DNA of 31,004 nucleotides, taken from positions 1 through 31,004 of the forward strand of contig NW_013171840.1 of NCBI RefSeq assembly GCF_000151665.1. Direction: 5' to 3'. The stretch is from Blastocystis hominis. Taxonomy: Eukaryota; Sar; Bigyra; Opalinata; Blastocystidae. Position numbers and translations under genes: made by a program. The notes under the pieces are model-generated. The model ran no database searches, had not been told where the DNA came from, and saw only the letters and a program-made list of their open reading frames with translations. Each line of letters begins with the position of its first letter. The first letter of the stretch is position 1. Of the stretch, positions 1 through 9,466 are shown in pieces.

Positions 1-2327
1 TAGTCATACACACGGCTGTACTCGTTATTACCGAGGAGCATCAAAGCGGCATCGAAGGTGGAGTTCACGTTGGTGTCCGAGTTGGCGATCAGAGCGATCG
101 CGATCGTGTTCGACCCGCTCTGCAAATACGTCACCGACGGCTGCTCGTCCACGATCATCGTCTTCACCGGCAGCGTCACGCTGTGGAACGTCAGGGCGGG
201 GTAGATGTTGCTGATCGTCGCCGTCGAGCTCACCTCCGTGATGCCGTTCTTGAACACCTCGATTCCGTTCAGGTAGATCGCAACGCCGTACTGGTACTGC
301 ACCGACACCATGAACCCGGCCACGTTCTCCAGAGAGTCCAGAGAGAACGTCTTTTTGTACAGCTGCACGCGGTTGGTGAACGGAGTGAAGTGCCCCTTCG
401 ACGCGCTCGACCATCCGCTCGTCTCGGCAGAATACCAGGAATCGGGAACGTCGCCAGCAGTGTAATAATGCCATTCCTCAAAAGGACGAATGGGGAAGTC
501 CACTGACACGTAGTAGGACGTGCTCAATCCCAAATTCATATCATAACGCGCTCGAAGAAGCGTTTCCGTAAATCCAGTGGAAAGAATCACCTGGACGTAC
601 AGGAAAGAGTTCTCGGCCCAATATGATCCAAAGCTACCAACGTCAACTCCAATTCGATTGGCATTAACGCAAATACGAGTCATCCAGTCCTCATTATTGG
701 GCTGTCCGCTGCTGGGTGCCACAGAGTACAAGACTTCTTGGGTATCAGCATTCACAATGGTAAACTCCTCATTCGAGGCTCCCGATCTGTAGGTACGGAG
801 GATTTGAATTACAGATCCAGCGCACGCAGGAGTCGAAAGATTGAATGATCCAGAAATGACCGTGGACCCAATAGTAGAAGAAAGAGTGTACTGCGTTTCC
901 GGCGTTTCTTCGGTGGAAACGCCAGAGATGATGCAGGTCTCCGGGTTGAGGGTCACGCCATTCGGCAACTCAGGACTGATCGTACAGTTCGAAATGCCAT
1001 AAAGGGTCGAAGAGACCAACACTTCTTCCAGGTTACTGTAGAAAGAGTAGGTTTCTGATTTGAAAGGAATGGTATTTGGAAGAGTGACATTGCAAATCAG
1101 AGGCTGGATTTCAAAGACGTAGATGGAGGAATCGCTCTTCTCTGATACCGTAAGTTTAAAGTACTTGTAAGTCGAGATTCCCCAGAATCCATAGAAGAAA
1201 TTGTACACCGACGCTTCAAAAGCATCCTCAACAATGCCCATGTAATCAGTATACGAGTTATCATTTGAACTGCCAGAGAAAACAGCACTTCGAATGTTGT
1301 TCGTAACCGAATTCGTGTAATATCGAATACCGTTGATATAGGGGTAAATGGGGTCGTTGACGGTATACTTGACAAAAAACTCTTCACTTTGGTGATAACT
1401 CAGAGCAGAAGTTCGGTCCATATCAAAAGTGTGAGGCACCCCTAACACCGACGCTGATGATCCAGAGAGCGTAACTGTATAGGGGTAGATGAAGCAGCTA
1501 CTGCCAACGGTAGAGGGGGTCATCACAGCCATAAACGCATCAAAATCCACCACTGTGGTGGAGGATGCGTCCTGTGTAAAGTGAAGCTCAATCGCAACGA
1601 CACCGGACTGAGCAATTTCGAGGCTCGGACGAATAAAGCCACGATAGCCCAACGATTCGTACTGCGAAGAGGCATGAGTATCGGCTGTCACCGCTCCCGA
1701 GGGCATGTTATCTCTGAAAACTTCGCTTCCGCTAATGTAGACAATAACACCATAGCGATAATTCATTCTCAGCTCGTATGCAGCAAGACCCTCCATTCCG
1801 CTAAACTGCTTTCGGAAGTACTGCGTCCCAGAATACGATCCAGTTACGGAACCCATTGTTTCTGTAGACCAGCTATCATCAGAATAGGTAGTCTGCGTCC
1901 AACTTCCTTGAGCATTGTTTGTGATCTTCCATTCACTATTCTTGCGAATAGGGTAATGGAGAGAGAGCGGGAACGTCTCTCGACTCTTGTCGATCATATA
2001 TCCCTTGTAAAAGACATTTCCATACTCACCAATAATGGTCAAGTAGGAACCTGCATCCCATCTATCATTTGCCGTATCCATTAGGTTCAGGATATACATT
2101 TCATCGTTCGTTCTTTCCAGACAAACGTGAGTTTCCGAATCCACATTGTTCACGTAGACAGGTTCTGTATATAAAACTCCCCACTCATTTAGGATCTGCA
2201 CTTTTTCTTCGTTACAATAATTTTTGCACACCATTCGGAACTCAAGCTGCATTTCATCCTCTTGACATGCAGTTTGAGAAGCGACTAAATAGACCAAAAC
2301 GAAGAGAACCAAAGTCCGCTCAATCAT
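1..2327 (-). CDS. Secreted or surface Ig-like repeat protein, partial (runs off left edge)
   Basis: An uninterrupted reading frame of 775 codons starts at ATG 2327 and is still open at base 1. The N-terminus (MIERTLVLFVLVYLVASQTA) is a clear signal peptide, so the product should enter the secretory pathway. A module of about 250 aa occurs twice, roughly residues 35-260 and 500-760. Both copies share an 'FPIR/YPIR...EW' stretch and a 'Y-R/Q-YGV-x-x-Y-x-x-G-x-E-V-F' core, which looks like a beta-sandwich domain. Between them, near residues 447-480, LPNGVTLNPETCIISGV matches the 'LPxGLxLnxxTGxIsG' pattern of He_PIG-type putative Ig domains. It has no intron, whereas the 13 other complete or nearly complete genes here carry 2-13. 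Function is not known; adhesion or an extracellular coat role is inference. The C-terminus, and any membrane anchor, lies outside the window. Confidence 0.85.
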   Translation of the reverse strand, partial: MIERTLVLFVLVYLVASQTACQEDEMQLEFRMVCKNYCNEEKVQILNEWGVLYTEPVYVNNVDSETHVCLERTNDEMYILNLMDTANDRWDAGSYLTIIGEYGNVFYKGYMIDKSRETFPLSLHYPIRKNSEWKITNNAQGSWTQTTYSDDSWSTETMGSVTGSYSGTQYFRKQFSGMEGLAAYELRMNYRYGVIVYISGSEVFRDNMPSGAVTADTHASSQYESLGYRGFIRPSLEIAQSGVVAIELHFTQDASSTTVVDFDAFMAVMTPSTVGSSCFIYPYTVTLSGSSASVLGVPHTFDMDRTSALSYHQSEEFFVKYTVNDPIYPYINGIRYYTNSVTNNIRSAVFSGSSNDNSYTDYMGIVEDAFEASVYNFFYGFWGISTYKYFKLTVSEKSDSSIYVFEIQPLICNVTLPNTIPFKSETYSFYSNLEEVLVSSTLYGISNCTISPELPNGVTLNPETCIISGVSTEETPETQYTLSSTIGSTVISGSFNLSTPACAGSVIQILRTYRSGASNEEFTIVNADTQEVLYSVAPSSGQPNNEDWMTRICVNANRIGVDVGSFGSYWAENSFLYVQVILSTGFTETLLRARYDMNLGLSTSYYVSVDFPIRPFEEWHYYTAGDVPDSWYSAETSGWSSASKGHFTPFTNRVQLYKKTFSLDSLENVAGFMVSVQYQYGVAIYLNGIEVFKNGITEVSSTATISNIYPALTFHSVTLPVKTMIVDEQPSVTYLQSGSNTIAIALIANSDTNVNSTFDAALMLLGNNEYSRVYD

Positions 2328-3476
2328 CCTTCCAATGATTATATGAAGTCGAACCACAATTATTCTTAACACAGCGACTACTACTGGACAAAACCAACTG
2401 CCATCTTTGATTGGATGAACTAATTTGTGTACTCAAAATGATTGGCTAGCGCCCGAACCTCAATTTATTTTGCCCATTGCACAAAGAGGAACAAGACAGA
2501 AACAAGGGGTCAGGAAAGGAACACTGCGAGTAACCTATTGGAGTAGGCAAGTATGGCACAAAGAGATAAGCTGATCATTTTTGACTTTTCCAAACTTTCA
2601 GGAAAGAGGCTTTAATTAGAATGAGTTTTGGAATACCAGTACAATAGAGTAAAAAGAGTAGAAGTTCGAATAGTGTCTTTGTGAGCACGTCTTCGAAAAT
2701 AAAGTACATGTATTTATAATAACGAAAACTAAATAATGCAGACATTTTCTCGCCGGAGTTGAAGAAATGCAGAAAGTATATACGGCAATAGGGTTTTAGT
2801 GCTATGGGTACGTAATATACATTTCTGGAAGGGATTCAAGCGGTATTGTTGTGTATCGAATGAACCAGGTAGGTTTTGGAAAGCAGTGATTTGAAGAATA
2901 AGCACGTATAGTGGAAACTTGTTTCAATTCGGATATTGGAACAGGGAGAAAAAGTGCAAGGGGATTCACAATTGTATTTTGACACCAACTATTGTCACTA
3001 ATATATATATATGCTAAATCTAAATGATCGAACGAATTGTTTGTTATCGTATATAGACTATTTCACGATCAATGAACTTCGATAATACTTTTGTGGGAAG
3101 AAGCATCATGGGATTAGAGCCTCGATTATCGAGTACTCTTCGATGGGTTCCCTTGGCATACTGCCACCCATTTTGTAAATTGGAAGAGAGATACAACCAA
3201 AGGGTTCTGCAGCACGTAGTTCTTCCACCGTATTATTAATAAAACCCCTATAGCAATCTATAATCAAGGGGAATAGTAGAGAGGGAAGTATTCTTGATGA
3301 AACTAGAAGTACCTTTCAATTTGCATCTTTTTTTCCCGCTTTAAATAAAGCATGCTGCTATATTCCTCTATGTAGCTTCGCTACAGGTCGCTCGACTCTT
3401 GTACAGGAAATCACTCTTCATCATCTCTTTTGTTCTTTCCAGTCACACAATTCAACATTTCCTGCCTTCTTTTGCA
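2328..3476. other. Gene-free stretch, about 1.15 kb
   Basis: No reading frame longer than 60 codons lies wholly inside on either strand, and I could not build a spliced gene from it. The DNA is AT-rich with short A/T runs and an (AT)n tract near 3001-3012. A perfect 6-bp-stem inverted repeat (TGTAGC-TTC-GCTACA) lies at 3371-3385. It separates the start of the secreted-protein gene from the 3' end of the WW-MyTH4-FERM gene, so it should hold the promoter of the former. It is the longest gap in the window and stands out where other gaps can be 15-100 bp. Confidence 0.6.
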
Positions 3477-3484
3477 AACAAACA
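3477..3484 (-). promoter_or_regulatory. TGTTTGTT 3'-end element of the WW-MyTH4-FERM gene
   Basis: The minus strand reads TGTTTGTT here, 22 nt past the TAA stop at 3507. The same octamer follows the stops of five other genes in the window. It is the downstream polyadenylation-associated element known from Blastocystis. Confidence 0.7.
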
Positions 3485-3502
3485 ATCAATCAATCAATCA
3501 AT
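3483..3502. repeat. (CAAT)5 microsatellite just past a stop codon
   Basis: Five perfect CAAT units on the plus strand (TTGA/ATTG on the sense strand) run from just after the TAA of the WW-MyTH4-FERM gene straight into its TGTTTGTT element. A sister tract follows the stop of the next gene at 6131-6146. Confidence 0.9.
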
Positions 3503-3506
3503 CACC

Positions 3507-5913
3507 TTATGAATCTGTATTTTCCATCTTTCTCACACCATATGTAACATATTCACGGAGCAGCTCATGAATCTGCTTCCCTTCATGAGTCCCAAACATC
3601 AACTTTTCCTGCCGTACGAACGAACCGACATAAAATGTAAAGGTCTCGTCTGAATAATCCCATGAGGGGATCGCATCAAAAGGAATTTGCCGATAGATTA
3701 ACTACGCATCACTCACTCCGTTTTGCCGCACTTTTGTATCTCTGTCGATTATAAAAACGCGATATCTGCCGATTGCTAGAGTACAGTTCTCTCCTAAATC
3801 CATTCTCCCCACTGGCTAGTCGTCAATCGCCCTCTCCACTCCCACTTCAGCATCAAAAATTACGATTCCGTACAACTCCCAACTCATCACATACTCCAAG
3901 TACGCATTCACGTACCATTCGCGCGGTCGCTTCTGCAGTTTGGAGTAGAAGAGCTTCAGTTTCTCTTTTATAAAATCGAGTTCCGTGTCGGATTGCTCGA
4001 GATTTGGGATATAAATGTCGATCGCCTCGCTAGAAATAACCGCTCAGCAAAGCACGCACTCAAACAAATCGTCTTCAAGCTCTTGATCGTCGAACCGACT
4101 CCGAAGATACAACGCAAGCAGAGTGATCATGTCGATCAGCGTGCACGGATAGCGACACGTTTTCATATCGTAGATCGCCTGGATAAACATCAGCTCCACT
4201 TGCGAAGGGCAACTCGGATCCAAATCCACAAACAGATAGGTGTGATAGACGAAAAAGTACGTTAGCAACTCCTTCCCTCGCTTCTTACTATCCACATACA
4301 ATCGCTGCCACATCGCAACACGATCCAAAACCTGCATTTCGCCTTCCAGCGGGTTTTCCACTACCCATCAACGCCTTCACTCACTCAAACGATTGTCAGA
4401 ACGACACTCAAAGAGCCGGAAGTACTGCTCGTTCTCTCCAAGCCTCAGCTTCCGCCCAATACTCTTCTGAAGCTGATTGACCGTCGTTCCTGGAGTCACT
4501 TTCATATTGATAAAACTGCCGTTGTAAAGATAGACGCGAACGGTCACAAAACTCTCATTCTACCTCTCATCACTCGTTTGCTTGGTTACTAAAATCGCAG
4601 CCATCTCTGCGTTCGTTGGCACTTCGTGGCGTCGCTTCAAAACCATCGTGTTTCGGAGCAGTTTCGCGCTCACGATGGGCAGTTTATCGAGGTAATCGTT
4701 CGTATACGAAGCCGCGCAGAAGTTGATGACGTGGGCGTACAGCTCTTCGATCGGAGCGATGGAGCTGCACGCGACGGCTAGAATCATCCAGGCGCTGTAG
4801 AGCACGCTCTGGTCATAGCAAGTCATCGTTTTCAATAGCTGGCAGTAGACTTCGTTGCGGAGAATCTGGTAGTTCTCCATAACGAGAGAGATGATCTGTC
4901 GGATGATTCGGTAGGAACTCAGAAGGGCGGTGTTGGTGTCGGTATCGGTCTCTTGAACGTAGCGAAGAATCAAGGAGTTGATTTGAACGGCCGAGTTTTT
5001 ACAGATCAAGGCTTCTTTTAGAAGGGGCTTTTTGATGGGGACGGATTTGTACTGCATGACTTTGTCGCGCTTCACTTTGCTCTTGAGAATGCCGCGACGA
5101 TACAGCAGGAAATGACGGTCCACAAAGCTTTCGTATGTATTGGTGTCGATCTGCTTGATGAAATCGCCTTCTCTAAAAATGAGAGTTGGTTTGCGCTCGC
5201 TACATCGGAGTTCGTTCCGATTCGCCCACTGTAGTCGAGTCTGCATTGTGATCTTTTTCCTTAAACACCTCGGCCTGGTACGATTTGATGGGATCGATCA
5301 TATGACCTGCTTGGTTTGCAAAGGATTGTGGTTGAAACTGCTCTCCCAGTTGATGCGAGTAATCCTTTTCGAATACTCCGCTCCCCAAGATCACTGCGCT
5401 GCCCGTCTGATTGATTCGGACAATATTCACACCAACAGGACGTTCCCATTGCGATATTTGAGTAACGTTGTTAAAATAAAACAATCTCTTCGACTTCATA
5501 TCGCGAACCTCAAACCACTGGACTTCGCCCGAATTTCGTAATAATTGCTCAATCTCTTCTCCGTCCTCCAAAGTCGGTGTTACCGGCTCCTGAGACCCTG
5601 TAAGACTTTCTTCTTGAATCGTGGTGGACTATGGAGTCAAACTCCCACAGACAGAGCAAACCAGATTCGAATCAACAGAGGTCAGGAATTGAGAGCCCGG
5701 GGCAGAAGAAAAATATATATCACTTCGAGGATAACTTCCCATCGTCATGGATGCGCTTCTTCCCAAGATCCCCTGCATTTCGGATTGCTTCCTAGACACA
5801 GGCACAGAGGAGAATCTATCTCCATCCAACAAATCTTGAGAACCCTCTCCCGAAAAACCATATCTAGATCGAAATAGCCTCCTGTTCGTGTCAGAAGACT
5901 GCGAAGATGACAT
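3507..5913 (-). CDS. WW-MyTH4-FERM domain protein (no motor domain)
   Basis: Spliced product of about 731 aa. Introns: 5629-5661, 4560-4589, 4361-4390, 4030-4059, 3816-3845 and 3702-3731 (the last five exactly 30 nt), plus one near 5241-5268 whose edges I could not fix. The N-terminal ~110 residues are Ser-rich and look disordered. A WW-like segment follows (WFEVRDMKSKRLFYFNNV then W-E-R-P). The MyTH4 core contains SSYRIIRQIISLVMENYQIL and RNEVYCQLLKTM. The C-terminal third is a FERM domain: ubiquitin-like lobe (VRVYLYNGSFINMKVTPGTT), helical lobe, and a PH-like end (KLMFGTHEGKQIHELLRE). MyTH4-FERM tandems bind microtubules and membrane or receptor tails, usually as the cargo end of myosins or kinesins; no motor is encoded here. 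The start at 5913 is the first in-frame ATG; a non-ATG extension is possible. Confidence 0.85.
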
Positions 5914-6003
5914 TCCTCTCAATCCACAGTTAGATTTGATCAAGATTTTGCAATCATGAGGAGTTGGCTATTTCAAGTTGCAAAAGTTTGGAGGTGATTG
6001 TGT

Positions 6004-6076
6004 GACTGTATAGTGCAGTGGCTAACACGCTCGCCTGACACGCGAGAGATCCCGAGTTCGAGCCTCGGTATAGTCA
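6004..6076 (+). tRNA. tRNA-Val (anticodon GAC)
   Basis: A full cloverleaf can be folded: acceptor stem GACTGTA/TATAGTC with one G-T pair, anticodon stem CTCGC/GCGAG around loop CTGACAC (anticodon GAC), T stem CCGAG/CTCGG around TTCGAGC, and discriminator A at 6076. The internal A and B boxes for RNA polymerase III are present (AGTGGCTAAC and GTTCGAGCC). A T5 run at 6079-6083 is the likely Pol III terminator. No intron and no encoded CCA. It lies in the 230-bp gap between two minus-strand genes, pointing the opposite way. Confidence 0.95.
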
Positions 6077-6130
6077 TCTTTTTAACATTTTTCTATCAAA
6101 CATATTTCTTTTCTCAGTCAATCCATTAAT

Positions 6131-6146
6131 CAATCAATCAATCAAT
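6131..6146. repeat. (CAAT)4 microsatellite at the 3' end of the membrane glycoprotein gene
   Basis: Four CAAT units on the plus strand; the last base overlaps the TAA stop (6146-6148) of the minus-strand gene. It is the same repeat, in the same position relative to a stop, as the tract at 3483-3502. Confidence 0.85.
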
Positions 6147-7292
6147 TAGACTGTGCCAGTAAGCAGCGGATCCTTGTTTTCTCGCATCGAATCACGCACT
6201 GCCTTCTTGAATTTCAGCTTTGATGCAATCGCCAAAATGCAAACACACTAGTCATCATCTCTCGACACAAACCTTACCAAAAGAACGAAAGCAACAAATC
6301 CAAGCGAAATAAAGAAGCCTATCACGATACCCGACTTTTCCTGGTATCGTGGCAAGCCAAAGCATTGTTCGTCCAGATTTGCCTGATTGCTGCAGCCGTG
6401 CGTGTACGCAGAGGCTACCAAATACGAATCCTTCACCGATCGAAGGTTAATTCGGATGTTCGAATAATGAACGGTTCCGTAATGAATCGAATTCCAGTTG
6501 TTATCATACGTGCATCCCAAACCATCGGATTCGAATTTATAATTTCGGTTGGGAGGCAGCTTCCGCGAGCTATAGGCATTAGATCCATCCAGAGAACGAG
6601 CTACTTGTCATCATCCAAAACCCATGCGCCGTCTTGCTGCTTCAGACGGAAGCAAATCCGATTAGCGTACAAAATTACATTGCAAATGGAGTTGTCAGGA
6701 TCCCAGGTTCCAGACTTGGCTTCACACATACTTTGGCAATACTTTCTATCCCTCAAACGTCCAAAAAGCAACTACAGCGTGTGACCGCAGCGCAACTCCT
6801 CAGGAGTATAGGTGATGTTCATGAAACCGTTAACCTTACGGTTCACGATGAGTCTTCCTTCCCTATCATAGATAGTGAAGTAGTTGTCATGCATCATCCA
6901 AACGATATCTTCATCGTAATACAGCGCGCCGGTATAATGGCACCCCACTTTAGGGTCTCCTTTCATTTTACAAGAGTCTCGTGTAGGATAATAAAGACCA
7001 TCAGTCTGGTTCACAACATGGAAATATTCAATACCAGAAGCGTCTGTCATATTGAAAAACAGCCCACTGAACTCTTCCTGTCCTCCATTCATCCAGTCAC
7101 TTACAGCAGCGTTATATCTAATTTTGAATCATATATCTTTATTCCATACTGTTTGATATAGTTTTCGCGACTAGATCCAACGCAATAAGCAATGATACAG
7201 CCAACAAGAGCAATTACCGGAAAAAAGGACATCACCTTTCCCATAATATACCAAAACTCTTGCGATTTGCTAGAAAATTCCTGGTTCGCCAT
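6146..7292 (-). CDS. Two-span membrane glycoprotein with Cys-rich ectodomain, unknown family
   Basis: Spliced product of 339 aa. Introns at 7118-7149, 6746-6775, 6570-6604 and 6248-6277. One membrane span lies near the N-terminus (FFPVIALVGCIIAYCVG) and one near the C-terminus (GIVIGFFISLGFVAFVLLCV). Between them is a loop of about 240 aa with many paired-looking cysteines and N-glycosylation sequons (NMT, NQT, NIT), which fits a lumenal or extracellular domain with both tails in the cytosol. The tail ends with basic residues then DPLLTGTV. The layout recalls Cdc50/Lem3 flippase subunits, but I do not see their sequence motifs, so I do not assign it. Splicing of the 6248-6277 intron, whose acceptor TAG is an in-frame stop, adds the last 34 residues. 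Confidence 0.75.
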
Positions 7293-7952
7293 AGTTCACT
7301 TTTAATCTTGTGAAAAGTATATGAAATGACATGCAGAAAAACATGCCGTTTTTTGGAGTGAAAGGGTCTTATTTACGCATTCCTTTTTAAACCTATTTTC
7401 AAACATTCTTGACTATATAATTCACAAGAAAAGACGATACTTCGAATAACAAAGACTGATTTGTTTTTACAAGTCGGATGGCTATCAAACCTACAAACTA
7501 TTCATGTTGTAACAAATGTTAATACATATTTCAAGTTTTCTCACAAACTCTGCAGAAATGAGACCAATTCCACAGCTAACATGGAAGCACAGATTCGCTT
7601 GCAGTTTGTCTCATGACCGCTCTATTGGGTCTACAAAGGCCCAAAATTTGTGAATAGGTTCACATTGTTTGATCGCAATATTTCCATGTGAAAACTGGCT
7701 AAAGTTGATTATTCGTGTTCTAACAAGCGCTATGGATGCTATATTTCGCGTTGAGTAAAAAAGAGGCCAATCTTGTAAACACTCTATTTTAGGTAGAGCA
7801 ACTCAATTTTCACACTGGATAGAAATCTTGCACTTCTGTGAAACACAACCTATTATTGTTCTGCATCTTATAAAGGGAAACGTGGAACAGGAGTTTCACG
7901 AAAATATCGTGGTGATTTTCAATCTTTTTTTAATCTTAAATAGTCGTTAAAA
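7293..7952. other. Divergent intergenic region, 660 bp
   Basis: The stretch lies between the starts of two genes transcribed away from each other and should hold both promoters. It is AT-rich with no reading frame of note and no repeat that I can see. I could not identify a TATA box or known operator with confidence. Confidence 0.5.
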
Positions 7953-9408
7953 ATGGAGCCTACTACTTCACCTAAGCCGGAAGAAACAGTGGCTAATGTT
8001 AAGGAAGAGGATACTACTAGTCAAAACACTCCCGCTGTGGAAGCACCCGCTACAAAGCCTGAGTTGAAAACCCAGCCTTCTTGGAAAAACCCAGAGACAT
8101 TTAAGGGAGCAAGCTTCAGTTCTACCATCGTAAATCTTATCAATACAGTTATTGGTGCTGGTATCTTGTCTATTGCTTACAGTATCAAGCTTGCTGGTGT
8201 TGCAGGCTCCATCATCCTTATTATTGTTGTTTTGATTCCTTCTCTGATCACTTCGTATTATCTGTCGTGTGCTACAGTCTATACGAATGAGTCTGTTTAT
8301 GGAGTTGTCGGTACCAAGCTTTCTAACAAGGTTGTTGGTGCGTTAGCTGATTTTTCGAATGTTCTCCTATACTTTGGAATTGACATTGCTTACATGAATG
8401 TCCTTTTCCAGCAAGTAGTGGATATTGGTTCTGAGGTATTCAATCAAGGAGAATTCTTTAATGAGTACAAAACTGTAGGCGATTCTCCTTTTCTCACCTT
8501 ATTTCTAGTGGATTAGTTTCTTCGTTACTCTCATTATTTTGTTCCCTCTGAGTTCCAGTAAGAATATGGATGCTCTTGCCTTCACTTCCTCCATTGCAGT
8601 TGTTTGCGTCGCAATCTTCGTTGTTGCTTGCATTTATTTGGGAGTTGTTGGCATTGTGGATCGTGGAGTACTTTTTTTATTTCGTTCTCCTTATGTCTAG
8701 TGGGACTTGGATATATGGCCTGATACTATAACTGGTTTGTCAACCGCTTTTGCTGTCTTCGTACTTTGCTTTTGCTCGCATGTCAACAGCTCTAAGATTG
8801 TGAGTGAGCTGAAGTTCAGTGCCAAGTCGAAGTTCCAGACGAAGGTCAACAAGAGCATGCGTGCCACAATCATTGCCTACGTGATTTGTGCGTTGAGCTA
8901 TTTCTTCGTGGGAATTTGTGGTTACATGGCGTTCGGAAACAGTATTCAGGGATCCATTTTGGATTCCATGAAGGACAAGAACGTGTGGTTTAAGCCGATC
9001 ATTCGAATTGGATATGGACTGGTGGTGATGTTCTCGTATCCCATTCTTGGATTCCCTGCCGTGAACACGATCGACGCTTACCTTTTCAGTTCGCAGCGCA
9101 CGACCCTGCGCCGCTACGTCGAGGGATTCATTTGGTGCATGGTGACATGGTTCTTGGCTGTGAAGATCCCTTCTCTGACCGATATTTTCGGAATCACGGG
9201 ATGCTTCTGCGGATCCCTCATCGTGTTCATTTGGCCTTCTCTCTATTTCATTTTCATGTATCGCAAGGAAAAGTCGAAGCCGGTGGAGATGCGGTCTTCT
9301 TGGTTCAAGCCCAAGACCTACGAATACGTGATTTCTTGGATCATCTTGGTCGTTGGAGCGGTAGTTTGCCTTTATACGACCTATTTGGAGATCGCGAAGT
9401 TAGTATAG
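7953..9408 (+). CDS. Amino-acid transporter, SLC38/AAAP family
   Basis: Spliced product of 462 aa. Introns at 8475-8508 and 8668-8700, both in phase 0. A hydrophilic N-terminus of about 50 residues is followed by the family signature in TM1 (SSTIVNLINTVIGAGILSIA) and about eleven membrane spans. This fits SLC38/SLC36-type (AAAP) proton- or sodium-coupled amino-acid carriers. The substrate cannot be read from sequence; location could be plasma membrane or a lysosome-like compartment. With only two introns it is the least interrupted spliced gene here. Its end converges on PreP, leaving 58 bp between stops. Confidence 0.92.
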
Positions 9409-9434
9409 ATGGTATCACAGTAAAAAGCGCGTTG

Positions 9435-9442
9435 TGTTTGTT
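9435..9442 (+). promoter_or_regulatory. TGTTTGTT 3'-end element of the SLC38-type gene
   Basis: The plus strand reads TGTTTGTT 26 nt after the TAG at 9406-9408, inside the 58-bp gap shared with the convergent PreP gene. Confidence 0.7.
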
Positions 9443-9466
9443 CTCAAACATTCCCTGCATTGCTGC

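Noticed and set aside
3371-3385. Hairpin TGTAGC-TTC-GCTACA as a possible small RNA or terminator
   Set aside because: A six-base stem alone in 1.1 kb of AT-rich DNA is weak evidence; no flanking promoter or conserved structure can be seen.
5913-5943. Upstream extension of the WW-MyTH4-FERM protein to a TTG at 5943
   Set aside because: Non-ATG initiation is not needed; the first in-frame ATG is at 5913 and the tRNA lies just upstream.
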